From: Acholeplasmataceae bacterium UBA4853
GTDB lineage: Bacteria; Bacillota_I; Bacilli_A; Acholeplasmatales; Acholeplasmataceae
Direction: 5' to 3'
DNA length: 18,118 nt
Assembly: GCA_002399815.1 (NCBI GenBank)
Contig: DHEJ01000027.1
Coordinates: 48,172-66,289 of the forward strand
Position numbers and translations under genes: made by a program. This document shows positions 1 to 8,024 of the stretch, piece by piece (position 1 is the stretch's first letter; the number at the start of each line of letters is the position of its first letter). Under the pieces are notes generated by a model. It was not told where the DNA came from. It was given only the letters and a program-made list of their open reading frames with translations, and did no database searches.

Positions 1-374
1 TCAATATCACCGAAATTCGTTTGTCCAATTGCACCATAATTTCTAGCAACGTCAAGTCCTAATGTTTCATCAAGACCAAATAAACCTAAGTCATAGTATA
101 AAATATCTTGAATTGGCCCTTTAAACATTTTTTCTTCAGCCAAACGATCCACTTCAGCAGCAAATTGAATATGATGAAACACATCTCTAAATGTTAAAAT
201 CTTTTCAACAGATTCGATGCATAGATTTAAATCTACACCTTTATAATATTTGTTTTGTTGTGTCTGTGCAATAATAGCAATATCCTCAACAGTCACATTA
301 CAACGATTTTTCAAGACTTCAATGTTTAATTTAAGCATCTCGTCTCTGTTATATAATAATCTTGGTTTACTCAA
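1..374 (-). CDS. pgpA: Phosphatidylglycerophosphatase A family protein, 3' end cut by window edge
   Basis: The first 124 codons are visible and the C-terminus lies beyond position 1. Members of this family (YutG-like PgpA in firmicutes) are thought to dephosphorylate phosphatidylglycerophosphate to phosphatidylglycerol; for the soluble firmicute version the role is less certain. The visible protein carries the family pattern: VTVEDIA near residues 28-34, CIESVEKIL followed by RDV near 55-68, a DLGLFGLDETL block near 96-106, and YGAIGQTNFG near 113-122. The start is taken as TTG at 374-372, which overlaps the fmt TGA (TTGA) and follows a GGGGGTAAGG purine run. ATG at codon 13 is a possible alternative because family members often begin close to that point. 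It is the last visible gene of the priA-fmt operon. The identification rests on family memory of the sequence pattern. Confidence 0.8.
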   Translation of the reverse strand, partial: MSKPRLLYNRDEMLKLNIEVLKNRCNVTVEDIAIIAQTQQNKYYKGVDLNLCIESVEKILTFRDVFHHIQFAAEVDRLAEEKMFKGPIQDILYYDLGLFGLDETLGLDVARNYGAIGQTNFGDI

Positions 375-1282
375 TTTACCTTACCCCCGTTTATGAATAA
401 ATTTTGTCCGTTTAAATAATCTTTAATCAACATTTGATTTTTCCCTGCTTGTTTAAGTTCTAAAATTTCTAATGTTCCATTTAAACAGCCTATATATAAC
501 TTCTTATGTTCGATTAAAATTTCATTAGGTTCTAACTTAATTATATCATTAATACGTGATTTAAATATCTTAACAAGCACATTATTCACAGTTAAGTGTG
601 CACCAATATGCGGCGATAAACCTCTAATTCTATTATGATTCCAGTTTGCATCTTTATTAAAATCAAGTGCTTCATCACTAAATTTTAAAGTATATGCAAA
701 AGTTACTTTTTCAATATCCTGAGGAACTTTTTGATAATTTTTATTTAGGATATCATCAATTCTTTTTTCAAGTAAATCTCTACCAGCAATAGATAACTTC
801 TTCACCAATGTACCATAATCATCTTGTTCATCAATCATAACCTTAGAAACTTCAATCATGTCTCCTGCATCCATTTGATACACCATTTCCATGAGTGTAA
901 TACCTGTTTCATGATCTCCATTAAATAAAGCATACTGGATTGGTGCACCCCCTCGGTACTTCGGTAAGATACTACCATGAATATTAATAGCGGGTATCGC
1001 TTCTAAAAGCTTCTTAGGAAGAATTTGACCATAGGATGCAGTAACAATTAAACTTGGTTTTAAATCAATAATATATTGATAATCATCTCTTAACCTATCT
1101 GGCTGAAATACTTTAATACCATGTTTAAGTGCCAATTGTTTTACCGGTGATAAGCTCACCACTTTTTTTCTCCCAACTAAACTATCAGGTTGTGTAACAA
1201 CCAAACCAACATCATACTTTTTTTCAATCAACATCTCTAAAATTGGAACAGAAAATTCTGGTGTACCCATAAAAACTATCAT
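371..1282 (-). CDS. fmt: Methionyl-tRNA formyltransferase
   Basis: Transfers a formyl group from 10-formyltetrahydrofolate to methionyl initiator tRNA in the cytoplasm, so this organism probably initiates with formyl-Met. The protein is 303 residues, close to the usual 310-315. It opens with the family signature MIVFMGTPEFSVP. The catalytic Asn-x-His is at residues 100-102 within NIHGSILPKYRGGAP, and the catalytic Asp is D138 in QMDAGD. The smaller C-terminal domain covers roughly 205-303. The frame stays open 17 codons further upstream, but ATG at 1282-1280 is chosen because the family signature starts there and AAGAAGG lies just before it. priA ends only 13 bases upstream, with its stop inside this ribosome binding site, so the two are cotranscribed and probably coupled. 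In B. subtilis the deformylase gene def sits between priA and fmt; it is missing here. Confidence 0.96.
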   Translation of the reverse strand: MIVFMGTPEFSVPILEMLIEKKYDVGLVVTQPDSLVGRKKVVSLSPVKQLALKHGIKVFQPDRLRDDYQYIIDLKPSLIVTASYGQILPKKLLEAIPAINIHGSILPKYRGGAPIQYALFNGDHETGITLMEMVYQMDAGDMIEVSKVMIDEQDDYGTLVKKLSIAGRDLLEKRIDDILNKNYQKVPQDIEKVTFAYTLKFSDEALDFNKDANWNHNRIRGLSPHIGAHLTVNNVLVKIFKSRINDIIKLEPNEILIEHKKLYIGCLNGTLEILELKQAGKNQMLIKDYLNGQNLFINGGKVN

Positions 1283-1295
1283 ATTATTTACCTTC

Positions 1296-3560
1296 TTAAT
1301 ACCAAATAATATCTGGATGTGTATAAACATCAATATCTTGGTTATTTTTTAGTGTTTCTATAAAACTTTGATCCAAACTATCATATTTAACAGACAATAA
1401 AACACGGTATTTATTGTACTTTTTAAGTAGTAAAGACGGTGTTGGACCAAGTACATTAATCCCTAATTTATACGCTTCATGCTTAATGAACTGACCATAC
1501 TTAAAGGTCTTTAGATAACTTTCACCTTCTAGTCTAATTTGAAGTAGTTCTTTATAAGGCGGTAAATTCGAAAGTTTTCTATTTTCTAATTCACGTTTGT
1601 AAAAACTATCATCGTCCAACTTGATACTATTTATGACGAAATTAGATAAATCATATCCTTGAATTAAAAATGTTTTTGATGCTAATGATTTAGCCTTCAT
1701 GAATGCATAATATGCTGTTTCATATGCATCATATCTCGGTATCTTTAACCACTGATCACTCATTAAAATTGCTACTAAACTCACTTTTCCAGTTAAGCTA
1801 GATTTTAAAGCCATTTGGGTTCCAATGATAATCATTTTACCGGATTTAAGCTCATTAATCTCTTTATATAACTGTTTATTATTCAGTTTATCACTATCAA
1901 TTCTTAAAACCTTAATATCAGGATAAACCTTTTCTAAGTAAAGTTCTAACTGTTCAATACCACTACCAACTGGCTTAACAGTATCTTTCTTACATTGTTC
2001 ACAAGTCTTACTAAAATGTATTTCATATTTAGTCAAATTTGACCTTAACATATGATCTTTTTCATGATAAGTAAGTGGAATATGCGTAGTTGGATCAAGT
2101 GGTACATACGAACAACTTCGACACATAACAAACGGTGCATAACCTTTTTGATTCATAATGAGTAATACTTTTTCATCTTGATTTAAAGCATCATCCATTT
2201 GTTTTTTTAATTCCGTTGAAATGAGTTTCGTATTACCTTTTAAAAGTTCTTGTTTCATATCTACTAAAATTACTGGTTTTTCTTCATCTTGATTTAAGAT
2301 TAACTGTTTTGCTTTTTTAGAATCAATTGCGTTATAAGATGCCACTGAAACAAATTGATCAGCTAAAAAAAGTGGAATATCGTGATACTGACTTCTTAAT
2401 GCTGCAATCTTTTTCGTATCATAATAAATACCTTCAAAAGGTACATAGGAATTATCTGTATATTCACTTAAATAAATTGCACCTAAATCATGAAAGTCTG
2501 TGAAAACATCTTTTCTATTTCCTACAATGATTTTCGCTTCATTTTGTTTAATTGCCTCATGTTTTAGATTCAAGTCTTTATCTGATTTAATCTGTGCTAA
2601 ATCAATAATCAACTCTGATTTAAAAATATTAGATACATACGTTATGAACGTTCCAACCATAAAGGTTTCAGGTAATAAAATGAGTATTTGTTTATCTAAA
2701 TTTAAAACATGTGTAATTAAATGATTGAGTAAATGATTTCTTTTTTCCACATCACCTATGACCACATAGGTTTCTGCTTGTTTAAATAAGTTTTTAATGT
2801 TTATCTTTGGAAATTCAAATTCATCTAGTAAAGTTCTATCTAGTGACTCTGTTTGAACTAAACTATCCGTTTTTAACGTTTCTTTAATGACACCTTTTTC
2901 TAATAAACGACGAATCACACTAGAATCCATGACTTGATTAAGTTCTTTTCTTTCAACAATACCATTAAGTTTTAAATAATCTATAACAATATTTTGTTTC
3001 AAAGTACCTATAAACTCAGGCACTTCTAAACTGATAAAGGATTTTTTAGGTACTTTATTTCTAGATTTTAAAACTGTTTTTATCTCGATAATATTTTGTT
3101 CTTTTAATCGACTTAATTTATGATAATAAACGGAATCAGACTTCTTAAGCTTCCATAAATTATTTCGATTAAACTTAGACTTAAATGCTTCAGGGAGTAA
3201 CGTCTTATCTAAAACCTTAACTGTCTTTTCATACTGAATTTTTAAGTTATTAGGTAGTACAGTTTGAACCGCATTAGACAACAAAGTACCTGGATTAAAC
3301 AGTAACTGATCAATCATCATAAAATATTCATCACTAAAAATCGGTTCAATATCTAATATCGAATCAATATACTTATTTGCAAGTAAAGAATTTTTTTTTA
3401 AATCAACAACTAAAGCCATTCTTTTAATATCATTATCGGTAAAAGGGACAATCACGCGCATCCCTTTTTTAATGAATGATTCATCCTCTATAGGAACAAA
3501 ATAATCATAGATTTTATTAACTTTCTCGTGTTTAATATCAATAATTACACTTGCTATCAA
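1296..3560 (-). CDS. priA: PriA (primosomal protein N'), apparently helicase-inactive
   Basis: PriA recognises abandoned replication forks and reloads the replisome. This 754-residue protein is collinear with firmicute PriA. The 3' DNA-binding domain is at about 1-105 (MRVIVPF at 34-40). A winged-helix region follows, then helicase lobes from about 255, and a C-terminal domain with FYKRELENRK at 653-662 and LPPY at 666-669. The ATPase motifs are missing. Where the family has GVTGSGKT there is GDVEKRNH (269-276). Where it has DEEH there is SEYT (365-368). SATP of motif III is replaced by DQFV (401-404), and QVAGRAGR of motif VI by FMKAKSLAS (620-628) with a few residues deleted. Cys pairs 1 and 4 remain (C480/C483, C520/C523), while the two middle zinc-binding pairs are gone. 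The frame is intact, so this is not a pseudogene. The TTG start at 3560 follows GAGGTAAGG. Homology is very likely; loss of ATPase activity is inferred. Confidence 0.92.
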   Translation of the reverse strand: MIASVIIDIKHEKVNKIYDYFVPIEDESFIKKGMRVIVPFTDNDIKRMALVVDLKKNSLLANKYIDSILDIEPIFSDEYFMMIDQLLFNPGTLLSNAVQTVLPNNLKIQYEKTVKVLDKTLLPEAFKSKFNRNNLWKLKKSDSVYYHKLSRLKEQNIIEIKTVLKSRNKVPKKSFISLEVPEFIGTLKQNIVIDYLKLNGIVERKELNQVMDSSVIRRLLEKGVIKETLKTDSLVQTESLDRTLLDEFEFPKINIKNLFKQAETYVVIGDVEKRNHLLNHLITHVLNLDKQILILLPETFMVGTFITYVSNIFKSELIIDLAQIKSDKDLNLKHEAIKQNEAKIIVGNRKDVFTDFHDLGAIYLSEYTDNSYVPFEGIYYDTKKIAALRSQYHDIPLFLADQFVSVASYNAIDSKKAKQLILNQDEEKPVILVDMKQELLKGNTKLISTELKKQMDDALNQDEKVLLIMNQKGYAPFVMCRSCSYVPLDPTTHIPLTYHEKDHMLRSNLTKYEIHFSKTCEQCKKDTVKPVGSGIEQLELYLEKVYPDIKVLRIDSDKLNNKQLYKEINELKSGKMIIIGTQMALKSSLTGKVSLVAILMSDQWLKIPRYDAYETAYYAFMKAKSLASKTFLIQGYDLSNFVINSIKLDDDSFYKRELENRKLSNLPPYKELLQIRLEGESYLKTFKYGQFIKHEAYKLGINVLGPTPSLLLKKYNKYRVLLSVKYDSLDQSFIETLKNNQDIDVYTHPDIIWY

Positions 3561-3582
3561 TAACCTTACCTCGAATATTTCT

Positions 3583-3591
3583 ATTATAACA
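3583..3591 (-). promoter_or_regulatory. Extended -10 promoter of priA-fmt-pgpA
   Basis: Read on the minus strand this is TGTTATAAT, a perfect TATAAT with a TGn extension. It lies 23 bases before the priA TTG start and after the rbfA terminator. No good -35 hexamer is visible at 16-18 bases. This makes priA-fmt-pgpA a separate transcription unit from the rimP-rbfA operon. Confidence 0.7.
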
Positions 3592-3616
3592 TTTATACAT
3601 TCAGATATTTGATATT

Positions 3617-3665
3617 AAAAAAACTGATTTATGCTAAAAATCTTTATTTTTTGCACATATCAGTT
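3617..3665 (-). terminator. Intrinsic terminator of the rimP-rbfA operon
   Basis: On the minus strand the arm at 3665-3653 pairs with 3634-3622 (13 positions, two mismatches, AACTGAT/ATCAGTT at the base) around an 18-base A/T-rich loop. A run of seven T follows (3623-3617, the first two within the stem). It begins 15 bases after the rbfA stop and ends just before the priA promoter. Confidence 0.75.
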
Positions 3666-3679
3666 CATTTAATTATTAA

Positions 3680-4024
3680 TTATTTTTTAATTTCTTGAAG
3701 TAACTTATTGATATGATTACCATAAGCTAATGCTTCATCAAACTTAAAGATTAGATCAGGAATCTTTCTAATATCTCTAATTTTTTCAGCTAATTTCATA
3801 CGGATTTCTTTTTTATTTAAATCCAATAATTCTTGAGCTTTACTACGGTATTCTTCACCGTCTTTAATAATTGTATAAAAGATTGTACAGTAACTTAAAT
3901 CCTTAGTTACTCTGGCTTCAGTTAATGTAATATAACCAATTTGATTATTTTTAATCACATCATTGACAATATGCACTAATTCTCTAAAAATTCTAGAAGC
4001 TAAACGATCTGTTATAATACTCAT
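3680..4024 (-). CDS. rbfA: Ribosome-binding factor A
   Basis: A small KH-fold protein that binds the immature 30S subunit and helps the 5' end of 16S rRNA mature. The 114 residues are normal length. Family features visible are an N-terminal helix (DRLASRIFRELVHIV), a strand with the ITLTEARVTKDLSYCTIFYTI pattern near 32-52, and the C-terminal IRDIRKIPDLIFKFDEA segment near 82-98. The ATG at 4024 is one base from the infB stop and its GAGGT site lies inside the end of infB, so translation is coupled. The gene ylxP, which separates infB and rbfA in B. subtilis, is absent, and truB does not follow. It is the last gene of the operon before the terminator at 3617-3665. Confidence 0.95.
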   Translation of the reverse strand: MSIITDRLASRIFRELVHIVNDVIKNNQIGYITLTEARVTKDLSYCTIFYTIIKDGEEYRSKAQELLDLNKKEIRMKLAEKIRDIRKIPDLIFKFDEALAYGNHINKLLQEIKK

Positions 4025-4025
4025 A

Positions 4026-5888
4026 TTAATCTACCTCAACTTCTCTTTCAAGTGACGCTTCAATAATATCGCCAACTTTTAAGTCATTATAGTTTTCAAC
4101 AGATAATCCAAATTCAAAACCTTGACGGACTTCTTTAACATCATCTTTTCCGCGTTTTAGTGTCGATAAATCACCTTTATAGATGACTACACCATCACGA
4201 ATAACTGACACTTTAGAATCTCTTTTAATCACGCCATCTGTTACATATGAACCGGCAATGGTACCAATCTTAGAAATCTTAAATAATTGTCTAACCTCTG
4301 CTTGTCCTGTAACATACTCTTCAAACACTGGTTCTAACATACCCTTTAATGCTTTTTCAATATCTTCAGTAATACGATACACTACATTATATAATCTAAT
4401 TTCAACACCACTAGATTCAGCAAGTGATTTTACAGCTGCTGAAGGTCTTACATTAAACCCAATAACAATCGCTTTACTTGCCGATGCTAATTGAATATCT
4501 GTTTCAGAAATAGAACCTACACCACTACGAACAATATTAGCATGGAATCCTTCAACATCAATCTTTTCTAACATCCCTTTTAATGCTTCAATCGATCCTT
4601 GAACATCACCTTTTAAAACTAAGTTTAATACTTTTTGTCCAGAATCTTGAGCACCAAACATTGATTCTAATGAGGTTGCTTTTTGTTGTTTAGAAATTGT
4701 TTCACGTTCTTTAGCGGAACGTGCTTGAGACGTTTGTCTAGCGACCTTTTCATCATCAAAGACCATGAATATATCCCCTGCTTGAGGTACTTCATCTAAA
4801 CCCGTTATTTCAACAGGTGTCCCAGGTAATGCTTCTGTAAATCTTCTCTTTAAATCATCATTCATCGTACGAATACGACCAAATGTATTACCAATAACAA
4901 TGATATCACCAATTCTTAATGTACCATTTTCAATAATTAAGGTTGCAACCGGTCCACGTCCTTTATCTAAAGATGCTTCAATAACTGTACCTTTAGCCTT
5001 ACGTTTAGGGTTTGCTTTTAAATCTTCTACTTCACTTAATAACACAATAATATCTAATAAATCATCAATACCTTGTTTCTTTAATGCAGAAACTTCAACA
5101 TATGGAGTTTTTCCTCCCCATGCTTCAGGTGTTAAATCATATTTAGATAATTCGCTCATTACATTATCTGGTTTTGCTGTTGGTTTATCCATTTTATTAA
5201 TCGCAACAATGATTGGAACTCCAGATGCTTTAGCATGTTCTAACGCTTCAATTGTTTGTGGTTTAACCCCATCATCTGCAGCTACAACTAAAATAACAAT
5301 ATCAGTTACTTTTGCACCACGAGCACGCATTTCAGTAAATGCAGCATGGCCTGGTGTATCAATAAACGTAATTTTCTCATCACCGTGTTCAACTTGATAA
5401 GCACCAATATGTTGAGTAATACCACCGGCTTCACCTGGTGCTACTCTAGATTTTCTTATCGCATCTAAAAGTGTTGTCTTACCATGGTCAACGTGTCCCA
5501 TGATGGTAATAATTGGACTTCTTTTAACTAAATCTTTTGGATCATCTACAAACTGCATTTCATCATATCTAGTTAAATCCGTAATGACTTCATCTTTTAA
5601 TTCGATGCCTAAATCCATAGCAATCAACTCAACAGTTTCACGGTCTAAGACTTGATTGACAGAGGTCATCATGCCTAAACCCATAAGTTTCTTAATTAAC
5701 ACTGCATTTGCAATATTTAATTCAGTAGCGATATCAGAAACTGACATTTCTGGTCTATAAATTAAAACTTTTGGAGTTGCTTTAACTTCCTTTGGTTTAT
5801 TTTGAACTACTGGTTTATGAAAACTCTTCTTAATTGGTTTCTTATTACGATTATTACTATTATTACTATTATTATTTTGATATGCCAT
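4026..5888 (-). CDS. infB: Translation initiation factor IF-2
   Basis: A GTPase that places formyl-Met-tRNA on the 30S subunit and promotes joining of the 50S subunit. With ATG at 5888 it has 620 residues, shorter than the B. subtilis form of about 716 because the N-terminus is trimmed. A basic Asn-rich tail (1-40) leads into an IF2_N domain near 45-95. The G domain carries G1 GHVDHGKT at 131-138, G3 DTPGH at 177-181 and G4 NKMD at 231-234. Domain II and the tRNA-binding C-terminal domain follow. GTG at 5897 in the same frame is an alternative start. ATG is preferred because AAGGTTGTGA (5903-5894) lies 5 bases before it and the GTG is part of that site. The gene begins 16 bases after ylxQ and runs straight into rbfA. 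Confidence 0.97.
   Translation of the reverse strand: MAYQNNNSNNSNNRNKKPIKKSFHKPVVQNKPKEVKATPKVLIYRPEMSVSDIATELNIANAVLIKKLMGLGMMTSVNQVLDRETVELIAMDLGIELKDEVITDLTRYDEMQFVDDPKDLVKRSPIITIMGHVDHGKTTLLDAIRKSRVAPGEAGGITQHIGAYQVEHGDEKITFIDTPGHAAFTEMRARGAKVTDIVILVVAADDGVKPQTIEALEHAKASGVPIIVAINKMDKPTAKPDNVMSELSKYDLTPEAWGGKTPYVEVSALKKQGIDDLLDIIVLLSEVEDLKANPKRKAKGTVIEASLDKGRGPVATLIIENGTLRIGDIIVIGNTFGRIRTMNDDLKRRFTEALPGTPVEITGLDEVPQAGDIFMVFDDEKVARQTSQARSAKERETISKQQKATSLESMFGAQDSGQKVLNLVLKGDVQGSIEALKGMLEKIDVEGFHANIVRSGVGSISETDIQLASASKAIVIGFNVRPSAAVKSLAESSGVEIRLYNVVYRITEDIEKALKGMLEPVFEEYVTGQAEVRQLFKISKIGTIAGSYVTDGVIKRDSKVSVIRDGVVIYKGDLSTLKRGKDDVKEVRQGFEFGLSVENYNDLKVGDIIEASLEREVEVD
5843..5876. repeat. AAT/AGT trinucleotide tract encoding the Asn-rich IF-2 N-terminus
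   Basis: On the coding (minus) strand this reads as a near-perfect run of AAT codons broken by AGT, giving an NNNSNNSNNRN-type tail at residues 5-15 of IF-2. The tract is in a disordered leader, so changes in multiples of three would be tolerated. Confidence 0.7.
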
Positions 5889-5893
5889 AAAAC

Positions 5894-5905
5894 TCACAAC
5901 CTTCC
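5894..5905 (-). promoter_or_regulatory. Ribosome binding site that decides the infB start
   Basis: On the minus strand GGAAGG runs into TTGTGA. AAGGTTGTGA matches 8 of 10 positions of the anti-Shine-Dalgarno complement AAGGAGGTGA. It sits 5 bases before ATG at 5888 but would contain the GTG at 5897. This favours the ATG. Confidence 0.6.
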
Positions 5906-6183
5906 TATTTCAGCAACATACTAAACCCTTTATCCTTTATGCCTATGACTTTAATATTTTTTTTACCAACAGCACTTGATAATTCGTCTGTTGAATAGTT
6001 TTCAATTAATTCCACTTGATAAGTTTTTGTTTTATCACTGATTCTCTTTTTTGTATTTTCGCTTGCATCACTTGCTAAAAGTACTAAGTACAGTTCCTTT
6101 TTACGTAATGAATCCACTACATAATCAGCACCGATTACTGTCTTTTTTGCAACATAAGCAAGTCCTAGTGCACCTTTATTCAT
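5905..6183 (-). CDS. ylxQ: L7Ae-family RNA-binding protein YlxQ
   Basis: A 92-residue member of the L7Ae/L30e/S12e/Gadd45 family, whose better studied members bind kink-turn RNA. B. subtilis YlxQ (RplGA) occupies the same place in the nusA-infB operon. The visible fold order fits: GLAYVAKKTVIGADYVVDSLRK near 6-28 (an N-terminal helix and a glycine-bearing loop), LYLVLLASDAS near 31-41, and the C-terminal IKVIGIKDKGFSMLL. Its ATG overlaps the ylxR TGA as ATGA (6183-6180), so it is translationally coupled. Its biological target is not established, and the assignment is by family and position. Confidence 0.9.
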   Translation of the reverse strand: MNKGALGLAYVAKKTVIGADYVVDSLRKKELYLVLLASDASENTKKRISDKTKTYQVELIENYSTDELSSAVGKKNIKVIGIKDKGFSMLLK

Positions 6184-6440
6184 AAAAGTGCTTCGAGTTC
6201 TTGATAGATACTATCAGGAACTTCAACTTCTAATTTTTTATCTAAAGCTTTTGACTTTTTAGCTAACATAATCACTTCTTTAGATAAGATCAAGTAAGCG
6301 CCACGCCCATTTGCTTTACCCTTTAAATCAATTGAAACAACACCTTCTTTGGTTGCAACAACTCGAACCAATTCCTTTTTAGGTGCAACCGTTTTAGTTA
6401 CCACACATGTTCGCATGGGAATCTTTTTAATTGGTTTCAT
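6180..6440 (-). CDS. ylxR: YlxR/RnpM family RNA-binding protein
   Basis: An 86-residue protein of the DUF448 family. B. subtilis YlxR has been reported as a modulator of RNase P, while other work describes nucleoid or regulatory roles, so the function is not fully settled. The family marks are P-M-R-T-C at 8-12, KKELVRVV at 21-28, and the hallmark GRGAYL at 45-50, followed by a basic helix rich in Lys (54-69). ATG at 6440 is preceded by AAGGAG at good spacing, and that site overlaps the end of nusA. It forms the usual nusA-ylxR-ylxQ-infB order. Confidence 0.93.
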   Translation of the reverse strand: MKPIKKIPMRTCVVTKTVAPKKELVRVVATKEGVVSIDLKGKANGRGAYLILSKEVIMLAKKSKALDKKLEVEVPDSIYQELEALL

Positions 6441-6449
6441 AAAAACTCC

Positions 6450-7526
6450 TTAGTAAATAATACCTTCACTTGCAGCAATTGACTCAGATTTAATATCAAT
6501 ACTCCAACCACTAGCCTGAACTGCTAACTTAACGTTTTGTCCAAGTTTACCAATAGCAAGTGATAACTGTGCATCTGGAACGATTGCTAAAGCACTCTTT
6601 TCTTTTGGATTCAGTTTAGTTACAGCAATAACTGGCGCCGGTTGTAAAGAATTAGCAATTAAATCTTTTTCATTATCACTCCAACGGAATAAGTCAATCT
6701 TCTCGCCAGATAAGAATTTAGAAATTTCTTTAATTCTGACCCCACCTTCACCAACTGTAGCACCAATCACATCGACATTCTCATTGTTTGATCTTAGACC
6801 AACCTTAGAACGATCTCCTGGATCACGTGCAATACCTAAGACTTCAATCGTACCATCTTTAATTTCAGGAACATGTTCTTCAAGTAATCTTGTAACTAAG
6901 TTCACATGTGTTCTAGAAACATAGATTTTTGGTCCTTTAGTCTTCATTTCAACATCAGTTACATAGACTTTAATACGGTCACCAATATGGAATTTATCAT
7001 TTGGTAGACTTTCTTTTTTAGGTAACATGGTGATAACGTCTTTAGTGATTTCAATACGATAAAATTCTTGCTCAACTTCAAGAACTCTGGCATTAACCAC
7101 TTCGTATTGTAACTTCTTTAAACCTTGATAAATACTTTCTTTTTTAATCGTGTTTAAAACTTCATTGAAACGATGTTTTAAATCACGTGAAGCATTATAG
7201 TTGAACTCACTTGGTTCAATCTTTACTTCTAATACTTCACCAGCTTTAGCTTTAGCACTTAATGCTTTAGCATCAGCTAATTTTAAGAAAGTATATTTAC
7301 GGTCTAAATCTAAACTAATTTCACCTTCAGGTAAAACAAAGTATTGACCCCAAATTAACAATTCATTCTTTTCTTCTCTAAATTCAACACGACAAGTTTG
7401 AACACCTAATTGTTTCTTACAAGCAGCAATTAAGCCTTGTTCAAATGCTTGATACACATGTTCTTTACTTAAATCGTTTTCATTTGCTACTTCATCAATG
7501 TTTTGAAAAAACGCTTTACTAATCAT
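6450..7526 (-). CDS. nusA: Transcription termination/antitermination factor NusA
   Basis: Binds RNA polymerase and the nascent RNA and affects pausing, termination and antitermination. The 358 residues are slightly shorter than B. subtilis NusA (371) and lack the acidic C-terminal repeats of the proteobacterial form. Domains in order are an N-terminal polymerase-binding domain (about 1-130), S1 (about 141-205), KH1 (about 210-285) and KH2 (about 286-350), the last with the signature SLAIGKLGQNVKLAV. The GxxG loops are GEGG (259-262) and GKLG (326-329). The first is acidic, where B. subtilis has GPKG. ATG at 7526 follows AAAGGAG. rimP ends 15 bases upstream and ylxR starts 9 bases downstream. 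Confidence 0.97.
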   Translation of the reverse strand: MISKAFFQNIDEVANENDLSKEHVYQAFEQGLIAACKKQLGVQTCRVEFREEKNELLIWGQYFVLPEGEISLDLDRKYTFLKLADAKALSAKAKAGEVLEVKIEPSEFNYNASRDLKHRFNEVLNTIKKESIYQGLKKLQYEVVNARVLEVEQEFYRIEITKDVITMLPKKESLPNDKFHIGDRIKVYVTDVEMKTKGPKIYVSRTHVNLVTRLLEEHVPEIKDGTIEVLGIARDPGDRSKVGLRSNNENVDVIGATVGEGGVRIKEISKFLSGEKIDLFRWSDNEKDLIANSLQPAPVIAVTKLNPKEKSALAIVPDAQLSLAIGKLGQNVKLAVQASGWSIDIKSESIAASEGIIY

Positions 7527-7541
7527 CTTATAATTCTCCTT

Positions 7542-7976
7542 TTAAAATTTAACTGCTTGTCTAATAAATCTAATTGTTTGATAATTGATATCGATCTTCT
7601 TAGGTCTACCTTTTAAGAAGAAACTAATCGTTATCACATTTTCATTAACTGCTTCAATCGTTGCATTACCAGTAAATAAGTCTGATTCAATAAAAACATA
7701 TCCACCCAGTTCCGCTTTAACTTCTGCTAAGCTACGTAACGGTTTTTCAATACCAACCGTTGATACTTGAAGAAAATAATCATCTGGTAAATCATCATTG
7801 ATTAGATCCAATATTTCCATATGAATTGGTTCTAATACATTATGATCCATTTCCTCATCAATTAAAATTGTTAAAATCTTTTCTTTACCCATTTTTTCTT
7901 CTAATATATCGAAGAGTTTTAATTGATGTTTTGATAATACTTGTAAAACTTTCATTTTTATTACATTTATGTTCAT
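7542..7976 (-). CDS. rimP: Ribosome maturation factor RimP
   Basis: A 30S assembly factor and the first gene of the nusA-infB operon. From ATG at 7976 it has 144 residues, slightly under the usual 150-156. The hallmark of the N-terminal domain, VSTVGIEKPLRS, is present, followed by a short C-terminal SH3-like domain ending INYQTIRFIRQAV. The N-terminal helix is short. In-frame ATGs also occur at 8012 and 8027. 8027 is only about 4 bases from the predicted transcription start and has no ribosome binding site. 8012 has GTGGGG nearby. 7976 has a GGGG run 8 bases before it and fits the family start best, though 8012 cannot be excluded. Confidence 0.9.
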   Translation of the reverse strand: MNINVIKMKVLQVLSKHQLKLFDILEEKMGKEKILTILIDEEMDHNVLEPIHMEILDLINDDLPDDYFLQVSTVGIEKPLRSLAEVKAELGGYVFIESDLFTGNATIEAVNENVITISFFLKGRPKKIDINYQTIRFIRQAVKF

Positions 7977-8000
7977 ATATTTTACCCCATTAAAAATATA

Positions 8001-8024
8001 AGTGAGAACCATCAAAGCCCCACT
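8001..8024 (-). promoter_or_regulatory. Possible leader hairpin in the rimP-nusA transcript
   Basis: On the minus strand AGTGGGG (8024-8018) can pair with TCTCACT (8007-8001), including two G-U pairs, followed by TTATATTTTTAAT. It lies between the predicted transcription start and the rimP ATG. It could be a weak attenuator or simply an untranslated leader structure. Confidence 0.3.

Noticed and set aside
1283..1333. N-terminal extension of fmt by 17 codons
   Set aside because: The family begins at MIVFMGTPEF, the ribosome binding site is just before 1282, and the extension would overlap the end of priA.
1296..3560. priA as a pseudogene or frameshifted gene
   Set aside because: The reading frame is continuous and collinear with the family from the first to the last domain. 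Only catalytic motifs have changed, so a functional non-helicase protein is the better reading.
4183..5397. Open frames of 103 and 165 codons on the plus strand opposite infB
   Set aside because: They lie wholly antisense to the strongly conserved IF-2 coding sequence, have no ribosome binding sites and no recognisable product.
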